Assembly: GCA_018433265.1 (NCBI GenBank) | Contig: JAHDRO010000217.1 | Span: 1 to 7,784, forward strand | Direction: 5' to 3' | Length of the DNA stretch: 7,784 nucleotides | From: Bacteroidales bacterium | GTDB taxonomy: Bacteria; Bacteroidota; Bacteroidia; Bacteroidales; UBA932 | Shown here: piece after piece, positions 1-4,903 of the stretch | Layout of the letters: each line of letters opens with the position of its first letter | Numbering within the stretch: position 1 is the first letter of the stretch | Translations under genes and position numbers: made by a program | Notes under the pieces: generated by a model | What the model was told of the DNA's origin: nothing | Seen by the model: the letters and a program-made list of their open reading frames with translations, nothing else | Database searches by the model: none

Positions 1-147
1 ACTCAAAATGTTGGGTTTATTTGCTATGCACTTTTTTAAAATCATTTTTTAAATCGAATATTTCTTTGAAAAACTAGGACCTTATTATTAAATTTGCAAT
101 ATTTTAATCCTGAACCTTCATCCTATTCCGAGAGCCTATTTGAAAGA
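1..147. other. AT-rich region without a recognisable gene, downstream of the chaperone fusion
   Basis: Nothing convincing is coded here on either strand. By hand count the first 120 bases are about 24% GC, far below the phage genes. On the minus strand, where the tape measure gene should begin soon after the TGA at 150..148, all frames are broken by stops until an unsupported ATG at 45 (no Shine-Dalgarno) that runs off the edge for 15 codons. On the plus strand a short open stretch enters from the left edge and stops at 50..52. The region may be the flank of an inserted element, a degraded prophage portion or an unusual intergenic spacer. Confidence 0.5.
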
Positions 148-719
148 TCAAATACCATAAGGAATAATGTCATCGATGTAAATCTTCCGTTTTGGTTTGG
201 ACATTCCAAGAAACTGCTTATGGCACTCCCATAAATCCATAAGCAAGCCAATAGGTGTAAGCCATGTTTCCTCTTCGGTACGATTTAAATGAACTGTCCC
301 GTAATATAAAAGCCGGGTAAAGAGTTCATTCTCGTTTACCCGGTTTAAACGTTTTTTGAGTCATCTTCAGATTCTACATTTCTCTTGGTTCCCTTAAACA
401 TTGCTTCTGTCAAAGCATTCTTATAAGTAGCTAGTTCCAAAGGAGATGTGAGAAGTTCAACTTCTTCTTGAGTAAGCAGCGGCTTTTTGTTATCTGGATT
501 TCGAAGGTTGTGAATGAGTAGGCTCTGATTGGCCATTAAAGTTATCAGCCAGACTATTTCATCCAGTGCCATTTCGAAGTTCTCAGACTTCAGTAATTTC
601 TCACCCAAATTTTCAAGACCGCCATATCTCCCAGCAATTTCTTTTGTGGCTTTAGTGGTAAGAATAAGCTCATACTCCTGCCCGCCAATATTGATCTTTG
701 CACTTCTTTCGTTATCCAT
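148..719 (-). CDS. Tail assembly chaperone, long -1 frameshift fusion (gpGT-like)
   Basis: This product is predicted if ribosomes slip -1 at A AAA AAC (357..351). It would carry residues 1-123 of the short form followed by 67 residues read in the -1 frame from CGT at 351 to ATT at 151, stop TGA 150..148, about 190 residues in all. I translated the extension by hand: it begins RLNRVNENELFTRLLYYG, contains TWLTPIGLLMDLWECHKQFLG and ends KPKRKIYIDDIIPYGI. The LMDLWECH..F...KPKR..IDD pattern resembles the T half of tail chaperones in related prophages. The extension has no start codon with a ribosome site of its own, so it needs the shift. In lambda the equivalent gpG-T recruits tube subunits to the tape measure complex. 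The frame, heptamer and structure are seen; the efficiency is unknown. Confidence 0.85.
288..343 (-). promoter_or_regulatory. Predicted H-type pseudoknot stimulating the frameshift
   Basis: Stem 1 is a perfect 9-bp pairing of CCGGGTAAA (343..335) with TTTACCCGG (321..313). It starts 7 nt after the slip site, within the usual spacing. The loop segment AATGAACT (330..323) is perfectly complementary to AGTTCATT (295..288), giving an 8-bp stem 2. Loop 1 is CGAG (4 nt), the junction is one C (322), and loop 3 is 17 nt (312..296), lengths that are sterically reasonable for an H-type pseudoknot. An alternative is a plain hairpin extended by GAG/CTC (333..331 with 324..322) around a 6-nt loop. The complementarity is seen; folding is inferred. 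Confidence 0.7.
345..719 (-). CDS. Tail assembly chaperone, short (gpG-like) product
   Basis: This 124-residue product is read without frameshifting. It is a small acidic protein that begins MDNERSAKINIGGQEYELIL, a beta-rich start typical of Firmicutes tail assembly chaperones, and continues as mostly helical sequence (TTKATKEIAGRYGG, FEMALDEIVWLITLMANQSLL, ELATYKNALTEAMFKG) with a charged tail ESEDDSKNV. In siphophages this gene follows the major tail gene; its product binds the tape measure protein and helps polymerise the tube around it, without ending up in the virion. ATG 719 lies behind a G-rich Shine-Dalgarno (AAGGGGGG, 733..726) with 6 nt spacing. Its last codons form the slippery heptamer described separately, and the stop TAA (347..345) falls in the spacer between the slip site and the downstream stem. 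It is the short partner of the fusion listed next. Confidence 0.9.
   Translation of the reverse strand: MDNERSAKINIGGQEYELILTTKATKEIAGRYGGLENLGEKLLKSENFEMALDEIVWLITLMANQSLLIHNLRNPDNKKPLLTQEEVELLTSPLELATYKNALTEAMFKGTKRNVESEDDSKNV
351..357 (-). promoter_or_regulatory. Slippery heptamer for -1 ribosomal frameshifting
   Basis: On the minus strand the end of the short chaperone frame reads TCA AAA AAC GTT TAA. The heptamer A AAA AAC fits the X XXY YYZ rule exactly in the zero frame. Simultaneous slippage of the Lys and Asn tRNAs by one base re-pairs them on AAA AAA and leads into the 67-codon extension. The zero-frame stop is only one codon beyond the site. The match is seen directly; use in vivo is inferred. 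Confidence 0.85.
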
Positions 720-731
720 TCCAATCCCCCC

Positions 732-1334
732 TTATTCTCCACTTCCGCCAGAAGCAGCAAATGTAGGCTCATACACTTCGCTATACCAACCATTAATAAT
801 TGCCTGGGTTACGCCCTCATCACCCTCGTTTACTTCTGCTTTCCATGGATGCTTACCCTGACCATCCAGCTTATTTCTACGAAGTACTGTTCCTTCAATG
901 GTCGGAGTTGAGAAAGTAATACTATCACCTTTGGTCGCCAAGTTTGTTGCAGGAATTCCAAACTTCACACGATACAGCCAAAAGTATCGGTATTTACCGT
1001 TTGCCTTTTGTGCTCTAAAGCCAATTGCAACAGGAGCCCCGCCATCCTCACTGGTTGAAATGAGTACATGGTTGTCATCAATGGTTGCTCCTGTTAAATC
1101 TCCTGCAGCTGTTACCCCTATATCATCAATACCGAGAGTAAGGGTACCACTTTTAAATTCTTTGACAATTTCAGCGGCACCATCATCGGCATAAAGAGTG
1201 GCCTCAGCAAGCTCAACGGAAAGTTCTGCACTGATTGCTTTTGCTAGCGGCATCGGTGTATCATAGGTTTCATCACCGTTGTCATCTTCGGTGATTTTTG
1301 CATAATAAAGTCTATCCAGACCGATTGTAGCCAT
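732..1334 (-). CDS. Major tail protein, phi13 family
   Basis: This tail tube subunit is 200 residues, close to the usual 190-200 of the phi13-type family (Phage_TTP_1). It starts MATIGLDRLYYAKITEDDNG, where a GL..LYYA.IT N-terminus is typical. It goes on through the central segments LAKAISAELSVELAEATLYADDGAAE and GTLTLGIDDIGV, and a late FWLYRVKFGIPATNLATKGDSITF stretch that matches the sheet forming the tube lumen. The C-terminus is a short flexible ASGGSGE tail; there is no C-terminal Ig-like domain. ATG 1334 has the best ribosome site of the window, AAAGGAGG at 1350..1343 with 8 nt spacing, as expected for a product needed in many copies. It ends TAA 12 nt ahead of the chaperone gene. Confidence 0.95.
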   Translation of the reverse strand: MATIGLDRLYYAKITEDDNGDETYDTPMPLAKAISAELSVELAEATLYADDGAAEIVKEFKSGTLTLGIDDIGVTAAGDLTGATIDDNHVLISTSEDGGAPVAIGFRAQKANGKYRYFWLYRVKFGIPATNLATKGDSITFSTPTIEGTVLRRNKLDGQGKHPWKAEVNEGDEGVTQAIINGWYSEVYEPTFAASGGSGE

Positions 1335-1337
1335 GTT

Positions 1338-1691
1338 TTATTCCTCCTTTTCCAATTGAAATTCATATGGTTTAGCCACATCTATGGCATAATGGTGATA
1401 ATCGGTATCATCCTCATGTCCGATGTATCGACGATCCGTTATCGTAAAATCCGCACCTAGAAGAGTGCGGACAATGGCATTTTTTATAGCTGTATAACTG
1501 CCTTTCACAAATAAGGAAAGTCTGGCTTCCTGTACTTCATATCCCGGTGTGTTATCCGCATGAACCTCAAACAAATCAATAAGAGGTGTAATCACAAGAT
1601 AAGTATCAGGAGGAACACCAGAAAATCTTCCTGTTTCTACTGGGATACCGCACAATTCTGCTATGAGATTAAGCTCATTTAATATACTCAT
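1338..1691 (-). CDS. Probable tail terminator / tail component protein
   Basis: This is a 117-residue protein of mixed alpha/beta character: an N-terminal helix (ILNELNLIAELCGIPVETG), then beta segments (TYLVITPLIDLFEVHADN, EVQEARLSLFVKGSY), a helix (AIKNAIVRTLLG) and a C-terminal strand pair (RRYIGHEDDTDYHHYAIDVAKPYEF). I recognise it as a recurrent prophage protein found between the gp10-like and major tail genes. By position and size it should be the tail terminator, which caps the tail tube and binds the head; no catalytic motif is present and the role is inferred. It starts at ATG 1691, overlapping the gp10-like stop as ATGA, with GGAGGT at 1706..1701 nine nt upstream inside the previous gene. 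It ends TAA 3 nt before the major tail gene. Confidence 0.75.
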   Translation of the reverse strand: MSILNELNLIAELCGIPVETGRFSGVPPDTYLVITPLIDLFEVHADNTPGYEVQEARLSLFVKGSYTAIKNAIVRTLLGADFTITDRRYIGHEDDTDYHHYAIDVAKPYEFQLEKEE

Positions 1692-2119
1692 AAGTTTTCG
1701 ACCTCCTGCTCAAACATCTTCTTCATAGCGTCAATACATGCTTTTCTTGAAGCCCTTCTTGCAGGCTTTAAAAATGGTTTTGGTGGCTGACCCGATTTTC
1801 CATATTCGATGATATTGGCAATCTTAGCGTTACTTTCGCCGCTTCTTCGTGGCTCCTTAAAACCTATCTTCACGTTGAAATTGCCATTCCAGTCCACTTT
1901 AGCGGGAGAAAGACCCAACGAACTAATCAGTTCTCCTGTAGACCGACTTTTTTCTTTTGTTCCACTACCAACTATAGCTTGCAAATTAGATCTAACCTTT
2001 TCCAAAACGATTTCCCCGCCTGACTCAAGTACCTTTGGGATGATTTCATCCGTCTTATCGCCAAGCTTTGAAAGCTTTAAAAGAAAATCCTCAGGCATTT
2101 TTACTTGTAACTTAGCCAC
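1688..2119 (-). CDS. HK97 gp10-family head-tail/tail completion protein
   Basis: This 143-residue protein is of the HK97 gp10 type, a minor structural or tail-completion protein at the head-tail interface in phages with this gene order. Visible features are an N-terminal helical region (EDFLLKLSKLGDKTDEIIPKVLESGGEIVLEKV), a GELISSLG turn at 62-69, and the family hallmark IIEYGKSGQPPKPFLKPARRA at 103-123, followed by a basic helix. A longer reading from TTG 2152 would add 11 residues (KPWQKRWWGQ), but that stretch is really the leader: AAAAGGTGG at 2137..2129 lies 9 nt ahead of GTG 2119 and gives the family-typical start MAKLQVKMPEDF. The gene overlaps the head closure stop by 8 nt and ends TGA overlapping the next ATG. 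Confidence 0.88.
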   Translation of the reverse strand: MAKLQVKMPEDFLLKLSKLGDKTDEIIPKVLESGGEIVLEKVRSNLQAIVGSGTKEKSRSTGELISSLGLSPAKVDWNGNFNVKIGFKEPRRSGESNAKIANIIEYGKSGQPPKPFLKPARRASRKACIDAMKKMFEQEVENL

Positions 2120-2447
2120 TTGACCCCACCACCTTTTTTGCCAAGGCTTCAATATACATGCCTCGACCTTTTACATCTTCAACATTTGTAATCTCATAGC
2201 GGCCATCATTACACACAATCACCATATTGGTAGATACCTCAACATCAGGTATCTTACGAAAACAAAACAGAGCAGTTGCTTCAGAAAATGCCGCTCGGTT
2301 AGCCCACTTTTCATTTCCATGACGATCTTCCTTATAAGCACGAACGGAAGCGAGGATGGTGTCCTTAGATTTACCAAAGCCTTCACTGTCTTTCGTTCTT
2401 TCAACAAAAATGAGATCGATAAAGGTATTCATTTTTCCAAAACTCAT
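2112..2447 (-). CDS. Head closure protein (phage head-tail joining, SPP1 gp16-like)
   Basis: This 111-residue protein begins MSFGKMNTFIDLIFVERTKDSEGF and continues as a beta-rich protein, including the stretches VRAYKEDRHG, ALFCFRKIPDVEVSTNMVIVCNDGRYEITNVEDV and MYIEALAKKVVG. The 'tag/untagged ligand' pattern of a small beta-barrel with a late NDGRYEI-NVEDVKGRGMYIE segment fits the Phage_H_T_join family, whose members close the portal channel after packaging and receive the tail. Size and position between the gp6-like connector and the gp10-like protein support this. It starts at ATG 2447, 3 nt after the previous stop, using AAGG at about 2459..2456 inside the upstream gene. Its last 8 nt overlap the likely GTG start of the next gene. 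Confidence 0.88.
   Translation of the reverse strand: MSFGKMNTFIDLIFVERTKDSEGFGKSKDTILASVRAYKEDRHGNEKWANRAAFSEATALFCFRKIPDVEVSTNMVIVCNDGRYEITNVEDVKGRGMYIEALAKKVVGSSG
2129..2137 (-). promoter_or_regulatory. Ribosome binding site deciding the gp10-like start
   Basis: AAAAGGTGG is inside the head closure gene, 9 nt before GTG 2119. It supports the short reading over one from TTG 2152, whose first codons would contain this site. Confidence 0.65.
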
Positions 2448-2450
2448 ACT

Positions 2451-2765
2451 CTACACCTTCCAATCCCGGTCAAGCCTGAGCAGTAAATTTACAGTGTTCC
2501 AAACCTGCTGGCCTGCCTGCACGTTATCAGCAAAAAAGCCGCCAGTGCTACCATCCCTACTTTCATAGAAGTGAGATGACAACATAATGACGGCCTGCTC
2601 GGTAGTTGGCGGCATTGTGTTCTCATTATAATGACCTTCCGGTACATGCTGATAACTCTCGGCATATGCGATAGCGGTGGTGATGTACATCTGAAGAAGT
2701 TCATCATCGCGATCGTGCTCAAGAATTAGATTTGCTTTAACTTTTTCTAAAAGTGTCATCACCAT
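2451..2765 (-). CDS. Head-tail connector protein, gp6-like
   Basis: This is the adaptor that forms the first ring below the portal and links the filled head to the closure and tail proteins (HK97 gp6 / SPP1 gp15 type, Phage_QLRG group). The 104-residue protein is mainly helical. It begins LLEKVKANLILEHDRDDELLQMYITTAIAYAESY, the typical N-terminal helices of the family, then has a PPTTEQAVIMLSSHFYESRD region and ends in WNTVNLLLRLDRDW. The start is ambiguous: the run GTG-ATG-GTG-ATG (2768, 2765, 2762, 2759) gives four in-frame candidates behind one AAAGGA site at 2776..2771. ATG 2765 is 5 nt from the site and ATG 2759 is 11 nt away; the conserved part begins after the latter (MTLLEK). I give 2765 with 2759 as a close alternative. 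The end of the gene holds the ribosome site of the next one. Confidence 0.9.
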   Translation of the reverse strand: MVMTLLEKVKANLILEHDRDDELLQMYITTAIAYAESYQHVPEGHYNENTMPPTTEQAVIMLSSHFYESRDGSTGGFFADNVQAGQQVWNTVNLLLRLDRDWKV

Positions 2766-2776
2766 CACTATCCTTT

Positions 2777-2995
2777 CTAAGGTGTATCTCCATTCATGAT
2801 TCCTGCAGTTTTCAGCTTACTGAGCAAGGCATTAAAGTCCGTCACTAGAGCTTCTACAGTATCCGCAGTGCTTGCCGGTTGATTTTCAAGAACAGGGAGC
2901 CCAGTTACTTTGGCTCCCTCTTCAATGACAAGTTCTCCACCAATAACAGTTTTTTCTCCACCTTGTTCGGTGTAGTTCTTTGCGTTATAGCTCAT
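2777..2995 (-). CDS. Small head-fibre/decoration-like phage protein
   Basis: This is a 72-residue protein directly after the capsid gene. It starts with MSYNAKNYTEQGGEKTVIGG, continues with a short beta-rich piece (ELVIEEGAKVTGLP), and ends with a helical segment at about residues 44-65 (TADTVEALVTDFNALLSKLKTAG). Small proteins beginning with NYTEQGG-type sequence followed by IGG and EGA..TGLP are common at this position in Firmicutes prophages, where they are usually called head fibre proteins. The similarity and position are seen; attachment to the capsid surface is inferred. A longer GTG-started reading from 3004 is possible, but the GGGAGG site at 3009..3004 overlaps that GTG and lies 8 nt before ATG 2995, which decides the start. 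It lacks the long C-terminal fibre or collagen-like part seen in some relatives, so it could be only the anchor domain. It ends in TAG 11 nt before the connector start. Confidence 0.75.
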   Translation of the reverse strand: MSYNAKNYTEQGGEKTVIGGELVIEEGAKVTGLPVLENQPASTADTVEALVTDFNALLSKLKTAGIMNGDTP

Positions 2996-3003
2996 AATTT
3001 GCA

Positions 3004-3009
3004 CCTCCC
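3004..3009 (-). promoter_or_regulatory. Ribosome binding site deciding the head-fibre-like gene start
   Basis: GGGAGG lies just after the capsid stop. It overlaps the first G of the upstream GTG candidate (3004), which therefore cannot be the start, and sits 8 nt before ATG 2995. Confidence 0.75.
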
Positions 3010-3010
3010 A

Positions 3011-4210
3011 TTAAGCTTTCTGCTGAAGAACTTTGATGGCTTCAGGTAAAATGAGCTTTCCATCTACACGCTGGCTCGCAAGGAAACCAACCTGCCCAGT
3101 AGTTGCAAAAAGCTCGTTTAAACGTTTGAAAGAACGCCCCTGTCTGTCAGCAATCCAATAGTATCCGAAATCACCGAAGGCAATCGTCTTTGCTCCGGCT
3201 TCAATAATAGGAGCATAAGCAGAAGTGTAAACCGGACGATTCAGCAACGTATCTGGAGTACCTGCTGTTAAAGAAGGCTGCCACAGATATTGACCTTGAC
3301 CATCTTTCAGTTTACGGATTGCTTTTACTGTTGCATCATTCATCAAGAATACTGCGTTCTTTCTGTAAGGAGCCTTTAGGGAATAAACAAGATCGATAAT
3401 CTCATCTGCCGTAATGGCAGTTGCAGACCCGGCTGTCACTCCAAGCTGTGCACCACCAGTAGCGTTGAAAATTCCTGTAGGTTTCCCATCTGCATCTCCA
3501 ACTAAAAAAGCTTCTTCTTCCTTAGCACCGATTCTACGGGCAAATTCAGTGGAGATATAATTCTCCAGATCAAATACACTGTCATTGAGAAGTTCATCAG
3601 AAACTTTAATCATTGTACCCAGCTTATAGGCACCGATAGATGTCTGGCCAAATACAGAATCGCTCTCATCAAACTCCTCACCTTCATCAAGCCAAGCCGC
3701 TGTACCCTTAGTCACAACAACAGGGATTTTGCGGTCACCGCTTGAAGTCTGAATAATTTTTGCCAGTTTACGGAATACATTCTCTTCCTCAAGGGTTTGA
3801 ACTAAAGTACGCTCAAATTCATCAGGAACAAGATATCCTCCCTCTGAATCAGTGCCTACAGACAAAGCATTTAGCACATCATGACGAGGATTTTTGCTAC
3901 GCATTACGTTCCAGAATGCCTTTCTGTACTCATCACTGGCTCTTCCGGTCTTTGTATCCATCCCCGGAATAGCTGGTTTTTCGGTAAGAGGTGTGTTTAC
4001 AGGCTTATTAAGCTCTGCTTCAAGAGCTTCTTGGCGCTCCAATCTTGCGATTTCCTTACCCAGATTAATAATATCTGCTTCCATTTTGTCGTAGGTTGCG
4101 GCATCCTCTGCGGACACAAGTCCATCACTACCACGCTTTGAATCAAGAAATGCCTTTGCTGCTTCCCATGCTTTTGCGCGCTTTTCACGCAGTTCAAGAA
4201 TTTTACTCAT
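3011..4210 (-). CDS. Major capsid protein, HK97 gp5 fold, with N-terminal delta domain
   Basis: This protein forms the icosahedral shell. The 399-residue reading begins with a charged, helical, coiled-coil-like stretch (about 1-70, rich in K, E, R, A and L), followed by a P/T-rich linker at about 70-88. That layout matches the delta domain that acts as a built-in scaffold in HK97-type capsids and is cut off by the prohead protease. The HK97 fold region follows from about residue 120: GTDSEGGYLVPDEFE at 119-133, AAWLDEGEEFDESDSVFG at 171-188, and GDFGYYWIADRQG at 346-358, with FLASQRVDGKLILPEAIKVL near the C-terminus. These are recognised family stretches (Phage_capsid). ATG 4216 and ATG 4210 are both in frame; the AGGAGGG site at 4224..4218 is only about 2 nt from the first and 8 nt from the second, so 4210 is preferred. 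The cleavage point, probably near residues 90-115, cannot be read directly. Confidence 0.96.
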   Translation of the reverse strand: MSKILELREKRAKAWEAAKAFLDSKRGSDGLVSAEDAATYDKMEADIINLGKEIARLERQEALEAELNKPVNTPLTEKPAIPGMDTKTGRASDEYRKAFWNVMRSKNPRHDVLNALSVGTDSEGGYLVPDEFERTLVQTLEEENVFRKLAKIIQTSSGDRKIPVVVTKGTAAWLDEGEEFDESDSVFGQTSIGAYKLGTMIKVSDELLNDSVFDLENYISTEFARRIGAKEEEAFLVGDADGKPTGIFNATGGAQLGVTAGSATAITADEIIDLVYSLKAPYRKNAVFLMNDATVKAIRKLKDGQGQYLWQPSLTAGTPDTLLNRPVYTSAYAPIIEAGAKTIAFGDFGYYWIADRQGRSFKRLNELFATTGQVGFLASQRVDGKLILPEAIKVLQQKA

Positions 4211-4217
4211 TTTCATT

Positions 4218-4224
4218 CCCTCCT
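4218..4224 (-). promoter_or_regulatory. Ribosome binding site deciding the capsid start
   Basis: AGGAGGG overlaps the protease stop codon TAG. It is about 2 nt from ATG 4216 but 8 nt from ATG 4210, so initiation at 4210 is favoured. Confidence 0.75.
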
Positions 4225-4903
4225 AATATTTCAATAAATTAAGCCGCTCATAAAGCGATTCGGCTGACTGTTTTACAACTGGTTTTTGAAGCTTATTCAT
4301 TAGTGAATTGGTCACTGCTCTTCTGCTGAAGACAAAGCTATCTTGTAGTGCACTCTCTCCTGGTTTGAACATAATGTCATCTGCAAAACCAAGCTCGACT
4401 GCCTTATTTGCATTTAGCCAAGTTTCAGCATCCATCAGGTGAGATAACCTTGTTCTAGACAAACCGGTTTTAAGTTCATAAGCGTTGATGATACTTTCCT
4501 TAACTTCATCCAGCATCTGCATTGCCTTTTGCATCTCCTCGCTATCGCCAATGGCTATGGTGAAAGGATTATGGATCATCATCAGTGATGTTGGAGACAT
4601 TAAAACTTCTGTACCTGCCATGGCAATGACCGAGGCGGCTGATGCTGCGATGCCATCAATCTTTATGGTGACATTGCCTTTATAATCCATCAGCATGTTG
4701 TAAATCTGTGATGCTGCGATACAATCACCACCAGGTGAATTAATCCAAACTACTATGTCACCCTCGCCACTCATTAGCTCTGCTTTAAAAGCAGCAGGAG
4801 TAATATCATCATCAAACCAACTCTCCTCAGCAATTGCACCGTTTAGATAGAGGGTCCGTGACTGTGTATCTTCATCACGCACCCAATTCCAAAATTTCTT
4901 CAT
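4223..4903 (-). CDS. Head maturation protease, ClpP-like serine protease
   Basis: This prohead protease has the ClpP/crotonase fold and would trim the N-terminal scaffolding part of the capsid protein during head maturation. Of its 226 residues, the first 180 or so carry the fold: WINSPGGD at 53-60 (ClpP-type oxyanion region), GIAASAAS at 84-91 with the presumed nucleophile S88, MMIHNPF at 108-114 with presumed catalytic H111, and MDAETWLNANKAVELGFAD at about 157-175, where D158 is the likely third triad member. The motifs are seen; the residue roles are inferred by analogy with ClpP Ser97/His122/Asp171. The C-terminal 45 residues are basic and less conserved. Translation starts at ATG 4903, overlapping the portal stop as ATGA, with GGAGGG at 4918..4913 nine nt upstream. 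It ends in TAG just before the capsid gene. A cellular ClpP is unlikely given the divergent N-terminus and the position between portal and capsid. Confidence 0.95.
   Translation of the reverse strand: MKKFWNWVRDEDTQSRTLYLNGAIAEESWFDDDITPAAFKAELMSGEGDIVVWINSPGGDCIAASQIYNMLMDYKGNVTIKIDGIAASAASVIAMAGTEVLMSPTSLMMIHNPFTIAIGDSEEMQKAMQMLDEVKESIINAYELKTGLSRTRLSHLMDAETWLNANKAVELGFADDIMFKPGESALQDSFVFSRRAVTNSLMNKLQKPVVKQSAESLYERLNLLKY

Noticed and set aside
1..45. Minus-strand start of a tape measure gene at ATG 45
   Set aside because: There is no Shine-Dalgarno, the surrounding sequence is very AT-rich, and the 15 visible codons do not look like a tape measure N-terminus.
301..360. The GC-rich 9-bp inverted repeat (313..321 with 335..343) as a rho-independent terminator
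   Set aside because: On the minus strand it is followed by CTTTTATATT, a poor U-tract, and it lies inside the open -1 frame at the right distance from a slip site. On the plus strand the T-run is too far from the stem. A frameshift stimulator explains it better, though weak termination cannot be excluded.
529..861. 110-codon plus-strand open frame opposite the major tail and chaperone genes
   Set aside because: It lies antisense across two well-supported genes, has no clear ribosome site and gives a low-complexity S/P-rich translation. It is a shadow frame.
2117..2152. Longer gp10-like protein starting at TTG 2152
   Set aside because: The added residues cover the Shine-Dalgarno of the GTG 2119 start, and the family-like sequence begins at MAKLQVKMPEDF.
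3760..4141. Three overlapping plus-strand open frames (70, 86 and 66 codons) opposite the capsid gene
   Set aside because: They are antisense to the conserved capsid protein, resemble no family and have no ribosome sites.
4223..4903. Cellular ClpP or another host protease
   Set aside because: The phage-type N-terminus, the extra C-terminal tail and the position between portal and capsid genes indicate a prohead protease.
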